Assembly (NCBI GenBank): GCA_030372335.1
Contig: JAUDCW010000012.1
Strand: one strand, 5' to 3'
Length of the DNA: 64,000 nt
Origin: JALCOL01 sp022649665
GTDB taxonomy: Bacteria; Bacillota; Bacilli; Lactobacillales; Enterococcaceae
Translations under genes and position numbers: made by a program
Shown here: positions 57,131-64,000 of the stretch, piece after piece
How the letters are laid out: every line of letters begins with the position of its first letter
How positions within the stretch are numbered: position 1 is the first letter of the stretch
The notes under the pieces: model-generated
The model's database searches: none
What the model saw: only the letters and a program-made list of their open reading frames with translations
What the model was told of the DNA's origin: nothing

Positions 57131-58655
57131 TTTTCACCACATCGATCAAAGTCCCATCGCGATACTCGATCAACGCAACGACTTTATCGCCGTATTGGAT
57201 CGGATCCGGATCACCGACCACGCGGTACGCTTTTTCTTTCAGTTCTTCGATCGTGTATTGCGGTACATCCAATTTCTTAAAATGTTCGAGCAAGTCCTGA
57301 CGCGCCGGGTTGATCGCGATCCCGATCTCTGTCACAACGACATCGACGCTTGATCCGGGAGTAACTACAGTATTGACAGTCTCAACAACTGTTGGGATCC
57401 GGCCGCGGACAAGCGGTGCGATCACCAAACTCATCTTAGACGCCATGCTCGTATCGGAGTGTCCGCCGGAAGCGCCGCGGATCACGCCGTCTGAGCCGGT
57501 CATGACATTGACATTGAAAGCTGTGTCGATCTCAAGCGCGGAAAGGATCGCGGTATCGAGCTGATTGATCGCCGCCCCTTTGCTGAGCGGTGAAGCATAC
57601 ATATTCGCGTCGATCTCATAGTGATTGGCATCTTCTCCGAGCGAAATCGCCGATGGATGATCGAAATCTTGGACATCGATCACTTTTTGTACGAGTCCCT
57701 CATCTAAAAGTTCGACGATCGCGTTCGTGATGCCGCCCAGCGCAAAGCTCGCTTTGATGCCGTCTTTGATCATTGCTTCACGCAGGAAACGGGTCACCGC
57801 AAGCGAGGCGCCGCCGGTTCCTGTTTGAAAAGAAAAGCCGTCTTGATAATACGGTGAATTCGTGATCACTTTGGATGCATATTCAGCGATCAGCAATTCT
57901 TTCGGATTTTTCGTGAACCGTGTCGCCCCTTTGGCGATTCCATTCGGGTCGCCGATCGCTTCGACTTCCACGACATAATCGACATCTGTTTGCGGGATGC
58001 TGATCGGGGTATTCGGATATGGCATCAATGTATCCGTGATCAGTACGACTTTATCCGCATAGCGCGCATCGACCATCGCGTAGCCCAGCGAGCCGCATGT
58101 CGCTTTGCCGACCGTCCCATTCGCATTCCCGTAGGCATCTGAACTCGGAACTCCTAAAAAGGCGACGTCGATATGCACGTCTCCAGCGGCGATCGCACGG
58201 GCACGACCGCCGTGCGAACGGATCACGACCGGGTTTTCCATAATGCCGCTCGAGATCGCGGCTCCAACTTTATCGCGCAGACCGCTTGAAGTGATATTGG
58301 TCACGACCCCATTTTTGATGTGTTCGATCAACGGCTCATGGACATTTGCGATCGAACTTGGCGCGATCGAAATGTTTTTGAAGCCCATTTCCGCGATTTC
58401 TTTTAAGACCATGTTCATCACATAGTCGCCTTCACGAAAATGATGGTGGAAGGAGATCGTCGCACCATCTTTCAAGCCGGTCTTCTCGATCGCTTCACGG
58501 ATCCCGCCCAAAAGCTTGTTATCACGCGGCTTTACCGGTGTGATCCGGCGGCTTGTCTCTTGGTATGTATCGATATGCGCGAGCTCTCCTTCAAAAACGC
58601 CGTATTGTGCGGCATATTCTTCCGGGATCTCTCTGCCAATTTTATTCATCACCAT
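57123..58655 (-). CDS. citF: Citrate lyase alpha subunit CitF
   Basis: This 510-residue citrate:acetyl-ACP transferase begins NKIGREIPEEYAAQYGVFEGELAHIDTY and has ISFHHHFREGDYVMN, SGLRDKVGAAISSGIM and GASGGHSDTSMASKMSLVIAPL, as in other CitF proteins. It exchanges the acetyl group on CitD for citrate. The ATG at 58655 lies 10 nt behind GAGGAGG and overlaps the end of citE. Confidence 0.95.
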   Translation of the reverse strand: MVMNKIGREIPEEYAAQYGVFEGELAHIDTYQETSRRITPVKPRDNKLLGGIREAIEKTGLKDGATISFHHHFREGDYVMNMVLKEIAEMGFKNISIAPSSIANVHEPLIEHIKNGVVTNITSSGLRDKVGAAISSGIMENPVVIRSHGGRARAIAAGDVHIDVAFLGVPSSDAYGNANGTVGKATCGSLGYAMVDARYADKVVLITDTLMPYPNTPISIPQTDVDYVVEVEAIGDPNGIAKGATRFTKNPKELLIAEYASKVITNSPYYQDGFSFQTGTGGASLAVTRFLREAMIKDGIKASFALGGITNAIVELLDEGLVQKVIDVQDFDHPSAISLGEDANHYEIDANMYASPLSKGAAINQLDTAILSALEIDTAFNVNVMTGSDGVIRGASGGHSDTSMASKMSLVIAPLVRGRIPTVVETVNTVVTPGSSVDVVVTEIGIAINPARQDLLEHFKKLDVPQYTIEELKEKAYRVVGDPDPIQYGDKVVALIEYRDGTLIDVVKNV

Positions 58656-58657
58656 GA

Positions 58658-59545
58658 TCAAATGTCCTCCTCAGCAATCAGTTTCGCCGCTTTCGCCAAC
58701 GCGATCACACGTTCAGCGCGTTCAACGATCGGCTTATCGATCATTTTACCGTTCAGCGCGATCACACCGGAACCCTTTTCTTCGGCTTCACGGATCGCCC
58801 AGATCACTTCTTTTGCATTTTGGATCTCTTTTTCGGTCGGAGCATAGATTGCATTCACGATCGGGATCTGCCGCGGATTGATAACTGATTTGCCGTCAAA
58901 GCCCAGCTGTTTGATCAATTCGACTTCTTGCTTAAAGCCTGCTGTATTGTCGACATCGGAATAGACCGTGTCGATCGCTGCGATTCCGGCGGTGCGAGCC
59001 GCGTGCAAGATCATGCTGCGGGCAAAGAACAGTTCTTGCCCATCCGCGTAGCGCTTCGTTTTCAAGTTCGTCACATAGTCTTCCGCGCCGAGCGCGATCC
59101 CGATCAGACGCTCTGAAGCTTGGGCGATCGCCAGCGCATTCAATGTTCCTTCCGCGGATTCGATCGCTGCCATCATTTTAGTAGTCCCGACGGCGATCCC
59201 GTTTTCTTTTTCAACTTTTGTGATCACCGCATCTACATCGATGATGTCTTGTGCGGTTTCAGTTTTCGGCAGCCGGATCACATTGACGCCGGCTAAAACC
59301 ATCGCCTCGACATCAAGCGCGCCGACAGAAGCCAGCCCATTGATCCGGACGACCGTTTCGACTTGACTGTAATCAAACGTCTTCAAAGCGAAGTGCACCA
59401 GCGTCCGGGCGGAATCTTTTTCTTTGAGCGAAACCGCGTCTTCCAAATCGAACATGATCGAGTCTGAACCGTATAACGGCGCGTCGCGCAGCATCGCAGC
59501 ATTGGATCCGGGGACAAACATCATCGTTCTTCTTAAACGTTCCAT
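58658..59545 (-). CDS. citE: Citrate lyase beta subunit CitE
   Basis: The 295-residue citryl-ACP lyase splits citryl-ACP into oxaloacetate and acetyl-ACP. LRRTMMFVPGSNAAML at the start, the metal-site SIMFDLEDAVSLKEKD near residue 29, VVRINGLAS near 66, IESAEGTLNALAIA near 129 and GAEDYVTNL near 153 are typical. It overlaps citD by 13 nt and reaches the citF start. Confidence 0.95.
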   Translation of the reverse strand: MERLRRTMMFVPGSNAAMLRDAPLYGSDSIMFDLEDAVSLKEKDSARTLVHFALKTFDYSQVETVVRINGLASVGALDVEAMVLAGVNVIRLPKTETAQDIIDVDAVITKVEKENGIAVGTTKMMAAIESAEGTLNALAIAQASERLIGIALGAEDYVTNLKTKRYADGQELFFARSMILHAARTAGIAAIDTVYSDVDNTAGFKQEVELIKQLGFDGKSVINPRQIPIVNAIYAPTEKEIQNAKEVIWAIREAEEKGSGVIALNGKMIDKPIVERAERVIALAKAAKLIAEEDI

Positions 59546-59841
59546 GAATCGATCTCCTCCCAGTTATAGGCCTCTTGACCGGTCGAACGGTGGATTGCGG
59601 TGATCGTCCGGGCTTCGATCGTACAATTCAAAGCACCTTTGTCGACAGCTGTGACTTTGGCGGCTGTGACTCCCATTTTTTTCAACGTCGTTTGGATCAC
59701 CTCGCGGATCTGACGGCCGAACTGCTTTTCGACGCTGCTTTCGAGCTCGATGGTGATCTCGGCTGATTCATTCGGGTCGACTGTGATCATGATATCGCTC
59801 GATTCAACCGTTCCGGCGACCGCATTTTTTGTAATTTCCAC
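59533..59841 (-). CDS. citD: Citrate lyase acyl carrier protein CitD
   Basis: This 102-residue gamma subunit carries the prosthetic group, attached to a serine in the AGTVESSDIMITV region near residues 9-21. A GTG at 59841, 6 nt behind AGAGGTG, is preferred to an in-frame GTG at 59850 that lies inside that site. It sits between citC and citE in the normal order. Confidence 0.92.
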   Translation of the reverse strand: MEITKNAVAGTVESSDIMITVDPNESAEITIELESSVEKQFGRQIREVIQTTLKKMGVTAAKVTAVDKGALNCTIEARTITAIHRSTGQEAYNWEEIDSWNV

Positions 59842-59852
59842 TTTTCTCACCT

Positions 59853-60848
59853 CTATAGAAGATTTTTATTTTTTAAATAGTGCAGAGTCGTTTCCGGCAA
59901 AAAAGTTTTGAGTACCGTTTCATCTTTTTCTTTCAGTGCTTGCCGGACTTTTGTCGCACTGATGATCTCTTGATCAGCTTCAAGGCGCGGAACAACGACT
60001 AACTGCAGCTCCGGCTGAAAGACCTTTTTCATTTCTTGATTGTAGATCGCTGTCACTTGTGAATAGGGCTCTTCGCCGACAAAACGTGTGTCGATCGCTA
60101 AAATCGGCGCGATTTTTTCCTTGAAGAGCTGACTATCGAGATCTGCTTGGACGCGTGCCAAGTCCGCCTGCGCCTTCTCCTTCAAAAAATATGAAGGGAA
60201 AGTTGCTGAAGACACTAGATAATCATTGGTCGGCAGAACGGTCACATTTTTCAAATGCGCAAGTCCTGCCTGGACCATCGCGAAACGATCTTGATCTGAA
60301 AATTCAGAGCGGTCGGCCGATAAAACGAACACGTAGACTTCCGGCGTGACGCTGGCAGCGCGCTCCGCGAGATACTGATGCCCTTTCGTGAAGGGGTTGG
60401 CATTCATCACGATCGCTGCCCCGCGCCCCGGTTTTTTGGCTTTTTCAAGCAAGTGCCGATAGTCGTTAAAGTCGGGCGTACCTTGTTCCATAAAAAGGAT
60501 CCGGTCATTTTCAATGATCTGGCGAAATCCCAAAGAAGAAAAGATCTGTTTGTTCTGCGGCTTGGTATAGACGAAGAAATGCTGCTTTCCTTCTTCGCGC
60601 AAGCGCTCCATCAACAAGATCATCAGCTGCGTCAAAAGATTCGCAGAACGGTAATGACCGTTGACCGCCAAACACTTGATGATGTTGCGGTCGTATGATG
60701 CACTTGCCGCAAGTGTTTCACCGTCATAAGCGCCGACGGTATATTCCACTTCTTCATGCGGATCGAGCCCGGCTTCTTTCAGCAATTCCGTCCACTGGCG
60801 CTGTGCTTTTTTATCGCGGTCCAGCCAGAGTCTTTTGATTTCGAACAT
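59853..60848 (-). CDS. citC: Citrate lyase synthetase (citrate [pro-3S]-lyase ligase) CitC
   Basis: This 331-residue enzyme acetylates the CitD prosthetic group with acetate and ATP, activating the lyase. It has a GNAT-like N-terminal domain (about residues 25-120, with GHYRSANLLTQLM) and a nucleotidyltransferase domain with NANPFTKGHQYLAE near 148 and ISATKVRQAL near 296. The ATG at 60848 follows AAGAAGGG; a TTG at 60854 is the alternative. Confidence 0.93.
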   Translation of the reverse strand: MFEIKRLWLDRDKKAQRQWTELLKEAGLDPHEEVEYTVGAYDGETLAASASYDRNIIKCLAVNGHYRSANLLTQLMILLMERLREEGKQHFFVYTKPQNKQIFSSLGFRQIIENDRILFMEQGTPDFNDYRHLLEKAKKPGRGAAIVMNANPFTKGHQYLAERAASVTPEVYVFVLSADRSEFSDQDRFAMVQAGLAHLKNVTVLPTNDYLVSSATFPSYFLKEKAQADLARVQADLDSQLFKEKIAPILAIDTRFVGEEPYSQVTAIYNQEMKKVFQPELQLVVVPRLEADQEIISATKVRQALKEKDETVLKTFLPETTLHYLKNKNLL

Positions 60849-60866
60849 CGGCAAACCCTTCTTGGA

Positions 60867-60989
60867 TTATTTATTTTTGAAGATTTTGGAGAGTGCGATC
60901 GATGCGAGATAAATGATGAAGATCACGACGAAAACGCCGCCCCAACCTAATACTAAAAGTTCAAATGCTTTCGATAGATCTGCTGACAT
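60867..60989 (-). CDS. 40-residue single-helix protein, minimal OadG-like gamma subunit
   Basis: This short ORF lies between oadB and citC, with AAGGAG 8 nt before its ATG at 60987-60989. The product starts MSADLSKAFELLVLGWGGVF and has one membrane helix (about residues 10-32) and a basic end SKIFKNK. OadG gamma subunits of sodium-pumping decarboxylases begin with the same type of helix (G-L-x-L-M-V-L-G-M-G-x-V-F), then carry a proline-rich tail and zinc histidines, both absent here. It may anchor or assemble the OadAHD complex on OadB. Confidence 0.75.
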   Translation of the reverse strand: MSADLSKAFELLVLGWGGVFVVIFIIYLASIALSKIFKNK

Positions 60990-61010
60990 GAATGATTCTC
61001 CTTTCGATGG

Positions 61011-62126
61011 TTAGACAAGCAGCGCCAACACCAGGCCGCCGGCAATTACAGAAGCGATCTGACCAGAGACATTCGCTCCGGCAGCGTGCATCAAGATAAA
61101 GTTCTGCGGATCTTCTTCTGTCGCCATTCTTTGGATCACGCGGCTGGACATCGGGAATGCTGAGATCCCGGCAGCACCGATCATTGGATTGATTTTTTCT
61201 TTGCGGAACAAATTCAAGAATTTCGCGAACAAAACGCCGCCGATCGAATCCATCACGAAAGCGACCAGCCCCAAGCCGATGACCATCAAGGTATCGAGCT
61301 GCAAGAACTCTTCATATTGCAATTTCACTGAGATCGTCAGCCCCAGCAAGATACTGATCAAGTTGACCAATTCATTTTGTGCAGAGACTGAAAGCCGGTC
61401 CAAGACGCCGCATTCCCGCAGCAGATTCCCAAACATCAGGAAGCCCACCAGCGGCAGCGAAACTGGCGCGATCAAGCCCGCGACGATCGAGATCACGATC
61501 GGGAACAAGATCTTCGCTGTTTTGGAAACTTCGCCGGCGCGGTAAGTCATCCGGATCCGCCGTTCGTGTTTGGTCGTGACCGCTTTGATCGCGACTGGCT
61601 GAATGATCGGGACAAGCGCCATATAGGAGTATGCAGCGACCATGATCGCCCCCATATATTTCGAATTCAGTGTATTCGCCACAAAGATCGATGTCGGGCC
61701 GTCAGCGGCACCGATGATCCCGATCGAAGCAGCATCGTTGATATCAAAACCAAGCAGGACAGCGACCACGATCGTGAAAAAAATCCCGAACTGTGCCGCC
61801 GCGCCGAACATCAGCAAAAATGGATTTTGGAGCAGCGGGCCGAAATCGATCATCGCGCCGATCCCGATGAACAGCAATAATGGGAATAATTCCGTACTGA
61901 TCCCGGCGTCGAACAACACTTGAAACGGCCCTGGTTCACCGCCGGCACTCAATACTCCTGAATTGGGAAAGTTGACTAAAATCGCGCCCAGTCCCATCGG
62001 CACCAGCAAGGTCGGTTCATATTCTTTTTTGATCCCTAAATACATCAAGACCGCACCGACCAGCATCATCACTAAGCGGCCGGGCTCTTGGCCCATTCCT
62101 AAAACCCCTTGAATAAGTGTTTCCAC
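61011..62126 (-). CDS. oadB: Oxaloacetate decarboxylase beta subunit, membrane pump OadB
   Basis: This 371-residue membrane protein decarboxylates carboxybiotin and couples this to Na+ export. FIGIGAMIDFGPLL near residue 88, GAADGPTSIFVANTLNSKYMGAIMVAAYSYMALVPIIQP near 137-175 and the C-terminal ILMHAAGANVSGQIASVIAGG match the conserved ion-binding regions. A GTG at 62126 is preferred to a GTG at 62135 that directly abuts the AGAGGAA site. It lies 45 nt after oadD. Confidence 0.94.
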   Translation of the reverse strand: METLIQGVLGMGQEPGRLVMMLVGAVLMYLGIKKEYEPTLLVPMGLGAILVNFPNSGVLSAGGEPGPFQVLFDAGISTELFPLLLFIGIGAMIDFGPLLQNPFLLMFGAAAQFGIFFTIVVAVLLGFDINDAASIGIIGAADGPTSIFVANTLNSKYMGAIMVAAYSYMALVPIIQPVAIKAVTTKHERRIRMTYRAGEVSKTAKILFPIVISIVAGLIAPVSLPLVGFLMFGNLLRECGVLDRLSVSAQNELVNLISILLGLTISVKLQYEEFLQLDTLMVIGLGLVAFVMDSIGGVLFAKFLNLFRKEKINPMIGAAGISAFPMSSRVIQRMATEEDPQNFILMHAAGANVSGQIASVIAGGLVLALLV

Positions 62127-62171
62127 TAACTTCACTTCCTCTTCGATTATTTAACAGCCAAGCGTTCACAC

Positions 62172-62567
62172 TCAGCTGATCGTGATCAGTGCCTCGCCTG
62201 GATTGACCATCTCGCCCTGGTTCACATGGATCCCTTTGACGACCCCCGCATGATTGGCAACCACTTCATTTTCCATCTTCATCGCTTCCAAGATCATGAC
62301 CGGCTGGTTTTCTTTGACTTCATCGCCGACGTTGACTAAGATCTTCAAAATCGTTCCGGGCATCGGTGCGGTGATCGCATCGGCGCCGGCGGGTGTCGCT
62401 GCCGGTGCCGGGGCTTCAGGTTCCGCCGGAGCCGGTTGTACAGGAGCGGCTTGGGCCTGCGGTGCGGGAGCAGCGGGCGCTGGAGCCGGCTGCGGCGTGC
62501 CGCCGATTTCTTCCATTTCAACTAAATATTCTTTTCCATCAATTGAGATTTTAAATTTTCGTAACAT
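62172..62567 (-). CDS. Biotin carrier protein of oxaloacetate decarboxylase OadD
   Basis: This 131-residue protein has an N-terminal beta segment, a Pro/Ala-rich linker (about residues 25-60) and a biotinyl domain with the biotin lysine in LEAMKMENEV near residue 95. In E. faecalis the corresponding free-standing subunit is called OadD and carries carboxybiotin between OadA and OadB. It is 3 nt downstream of oadH. Biotinylation needs BirA. Confidence 0.92.
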   Translation of the reverse strand: MLRKFKISIDGKEYLVEMEEIGGTPQPAPAPAAPAPQAQAAPVQPAPAEPEAPAPAATPAGADAITAPMPGTILKILVNVGDEVKENQPVMILEAMKMENEVVANHAGVVKGIHVNQGEMVNPGEALITIS

Positions 62568-62570
62568 GAT

Positions 62571-62915
62571 TTATCCTCCAATTTGTTTTTTCTTTGATAT
62601 TTTTTTCACGACTAATTGACAATCATCGATCGCGCCGGCTGCGAGGCTTGCAGCGACCAGCGAAACGATTTTTGCTTCCGGATTGCGCTTCAAGATCTTT
62701 TTAACAATAAACTTGCTGTCCGGCTGCTCGCCGGCTGCGATCGCGGTCGCGATGACGCTGACCAGCTCGTACTCCGCTGGATCAGCTTCAATGAAAGCCG
62801 GAAGCTCTTCCCATTCACTCGCAGGGGCGGCGGACTGATGAGCAGCGGATTCTTCTTCGTTCTTTGGAATACTTGGTTCCTGTTTTTTTCCGAATAACCT
62901 TTCAAACAATCCCAT
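62571..62915 (-). CDS. OadH-like accessory subunit of oxaloacetate decarboxylase
   Basis: This 114-residue cytoplasmic protein starts GLFERLFGKKQEPS, has an acidic/Ala-rich linker (about residues 18-45) and a helical C-terminal domain (about 48-114) with IKKILKRNPEAK-like basic stretches. Position and size match OadH of E. faecalis, reported to hold OadA and OadD together. It is the first gene of the cit/oad operon. AGGGAG precedes the ATG at 62915. Confidence 0.82.
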   Translation of the reverse strand: MGLFERLFGKKQEPSIPKNEEESAAHQSAAPASEWEELPAFIEADPAEYELVSVIATAIAAGEQPDSKFIVKKILKRNPEAKIVSLVAASLAAGAIDDCQLVVKKISKKKQIGG

Positions 62916-62952
62916 GGTCTCACTCCCTTCCAAACTTGCTCTTATCACCTAC

Positions 62953-62958
62953 ATTATA
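62953..62958 (-). promoter_or_regulatory. -10 box of the cit/oad operon
   Basis: TATAAT on the minus strand has no good -35 hexamer 17-18 nt upstream, fitting an activator-dependent promoter such as the CitO-controlled cit promoters of E. faecalis. Confidence 0.65.
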
Positions 62959-62998
62959 GTGCTGATCGGCTAAACTCCCAGTCTTTTGTACTGTTAAA

Positions 62999-63015
62999 TA
63001 TTGTTTTTTTATTGT
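62999..63015. promoter_or_regulatory. Candidate citrate-regulator operator of the cit/oad operon
   Basis: TATTGTTTTTTTATTGT, identical to 54638-54654 upstream of psiE, is centred near -61 of the predicted cit start site. A related AATTGTTTTTTTCGTGT (14 of 17 positions) occurs at 63130-63146 on the citH side of the same intergenic region. Confidence 0.5.
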
Positions 63016-63129
63016 TCATTTCGAGGCCGATCGCCAAAAAATCGCCGGAACCCTTGATAAATCAACGTTTTCAGCGCACTAAGATTTCATTAATAACATT
63101 TTAAGCACTTGCTAAGAAGATCGATCCGA

Positions 63130-63146
63130 AATTGTTTTTTTCGTGT
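63130..63146. promoter_or_regulatory. Second, weaker copy of the candidate operator
   Basis: AATTGTTTTTTTCGTGT keeps the ATTGTTTTTTT core of the copies at 54638 and 62999. It lies midway between oadH and citH and could serve the divergent citH promoter. Confidence 0.35.
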
Positions 63147-63278
63147 TTTTTTTATAACTTTTCCTTTCAATACTTTCAGATTTTTATTATTCTATTGCCA
63201 ACAAAGCAGATAGAGACGGTGTCAAATCGCTATTGTGAAATCATTATCATATAAACCCCGTTTTTTATCGGTAGATGT

Positions 63279-63292
63279 TGTTAGCGCTTGCA
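63279..63292 (+). promoter_or_regulatory. cre-like site upstream of citH
   Basis: TGTTAGCGCTTGCA matches the catabolite-responsive element consensus at 9 of 11 fixed positions and lies 52 nt upstream of citH. CcpA repression of citrate genes is known in E. faecalis. Confidence 0.6.
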
Positions 63293-63343
63293 TTTTTGCC
63301 TAGATCTTTGTAAAAAATCGAAAATCAGAAAGGAAGAAAAAAC

Positions 63344-64000
63344 ATGCTGCTCACCATTCTCGCTTATGCTATGATCGTCGTCTTCATGTATGTCATCATG
63401 AAGAAAAAATTGTCGCCGTTCACTTCGCTGGTCGTGATCCCGATCCTCTTCACGCTCGTCGCAATGATCGCCGGTGTCTCGAAAAAAGGAAATATCGGAG
63501 AATTCGTCCTGGAAGGGATCAAGACGACTTCGAACACCGGGATCATGTTATTGTTTGCGATCCTTTACTTCTCGATCATGCTGGACGCCGGCTTGTTCGA
63601 TCCAGTTACGAAAAAAATGATCCACTTCGCAAAAGGCGATCCGATGAAAGTCTTGATGGCGACCGCCGTCGTTGCAGCAGCCGTTTCGCTGAACGGGGAC
63701 GGCACAACGACGACCTTGATCTGCTGCTCGGCGTTCATTCCGATCTATAAAAAACTCGGAATGAAAATGATGAACTTGGGTGTTTTGATCATTTTGCAAA
63801 ATACGATCATGAACCTGCTTCCATGGGGCGGTCCGACTGCCCGCGCAATGGCCGTTTTGAACGTTGACGCTGAGATTTTATCCTATCTGGCTCCGGGAAT
63901 GGTCCTTTCCTTATTATACGTGATCTTTTTCGTTGCCCGCCGCATGGGGAAACAAGAACGTGCGCGTTTGGGAGTGACTGAATTGAGCGATGCTGAAATC
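63344..64000 (+). CDS. citH: Citrate transporter CitH (CitMHS family), 3' end cut by window
   Basis: The visible 219 residues belong to the CitMHS family, which takes up divalent-metal-citrate complexes with protons. The SLNGDGTTTTLICCSAFIPIYKKLGM segment near residues 120-145 and LPWGGPTARA near 165 are typical. The ATG follows AAGGAAG. It is divergent from oadH exactly as in E. faecalis, where citO encoding the activator follows citH; citO would lie beyond the window edge. Confidence 0.93.
   Translation, partial: MLLTILAYAMIVVFMYVIMKKKLSPFTSLVVIPILFTLVAMIAGVSKKGNIGEFVLEGIKTTSNTGIMLLFAILYFSIMLDAGLFDPVTKKMIHFAKGDPMKVLMATAVVAAAVSLNGDGTTTTLICCSAFIPIYKKLGMKMMNLGVLIILQNTIMNLLPWGGPTARAMAVLNVDAEILSYLAPGMVLSLLYVIFFVARRMGKQERARLGVTELSDAEI

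Noticed and set aside
1..64000. Prophage, insertion sequence, CRISPR array, rRNA or tRNA genes
   Set aside because: No transposase, integrase, phage structural gene, regularly spaced repeat array or RNA gene signature was found on reading both strands.

Overview
The window reads as a low-to-moderate G+C Firmicute of the Enterococcus type. The evidence is the split citrate fermentation locus (citH facing oadH-oadD-oadB-citC-citD-citE-citF-citX-oadA), two preQ1-I riboswitches, an M-box leader, a BirA box, and dispersed palindromic repeats that resemble the EFAR elements described in Enterococcus faecalis. Genes are densely packed with strong AGGAGG ribosome binding sites. I see no rRNA, tRNA, CRISPR, transposase or phage genes.

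Layout. 1-4924: a sugar operon on the minus strand (class II aldolase, fructose-type PTS IIA/IIB/IIC, D-lyxose-isomerase-like cupin, DhaK cut by the window edge) facing a DeoR regulator. 4971-10261: two ABC export systems, a small HTH regulator and a membrane protein. 10271-12233: queuosine precursor genes queF, queC and a VUT transporter, with a preQ1 riboswitch in front of queF and another between queF and queC. 12349-18644: NADH oxidase, CstR-like regulator plus DsrE-like protein, MarR regulator plus ABC exporter, secreted DUF915 hydrolase. 18692-23282: DUF2975/HTH pair, then gtrA, a PMT-family glycosyltransferase and a GT2 enzyme. 23348-27341: an amino-sugar operon (nanE, PTS IIBC, PTS IIA, small membrane protein) facing an RpiR regulator.

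27479-39656: M20 peptidase, FemAB-like acyltransferase with a GT4 glycosyltransferase, rarA, an HrtAB-like ABC system, an esterase/isochorismatase operon, a MetE-like protein, an Old Yellow Enzyme and a Crp/Fnr regulator. 39861-43558: a nucleobase module (small ORF, NCS2 permease, TauE/SafE permease, amidohydrolase). 43785-49061: NapA-like antiporter, two aldo/keto reductases, a decayed small membrane gene and a ROK glucokinase. 49258-52314: mgtA with a complex leader. 52383-54442: lacAB, a small basic protein and bioY. 54638-64000: psiE and the citrate cluster.

Genes that work together. Citrate enters by CitH, is split by CitDEF (activated by CitC and CitX), and oxaloacetate is decarboxylated by the biotin enzyme OadA/OadD/OadH with membrane pump OadB. 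A biotin importer under a BirA box lies next to this locus.

Most notable items. (1) The mgtA leader stacks promoter, M-box, terminator, a 27-codon upstream ORF with an ideal ribosome binding site and an acidic start plus a proline-rich end (reminiscent of enterobacterial MgtL), and a hairpin joining that ORF to the mgtA ribosome binding site. (2) An unlisted 40-residue ORF between oadB and citC looks like a minimal OadG gamma subunit. (3) A 17-bp sequence is exactly shared by the cit and psiE promoters, with centres one helical turn apart. (4) Both preQ1 riboswitches have an aptamer tail that is complementary to the loop of the downstream terminator.
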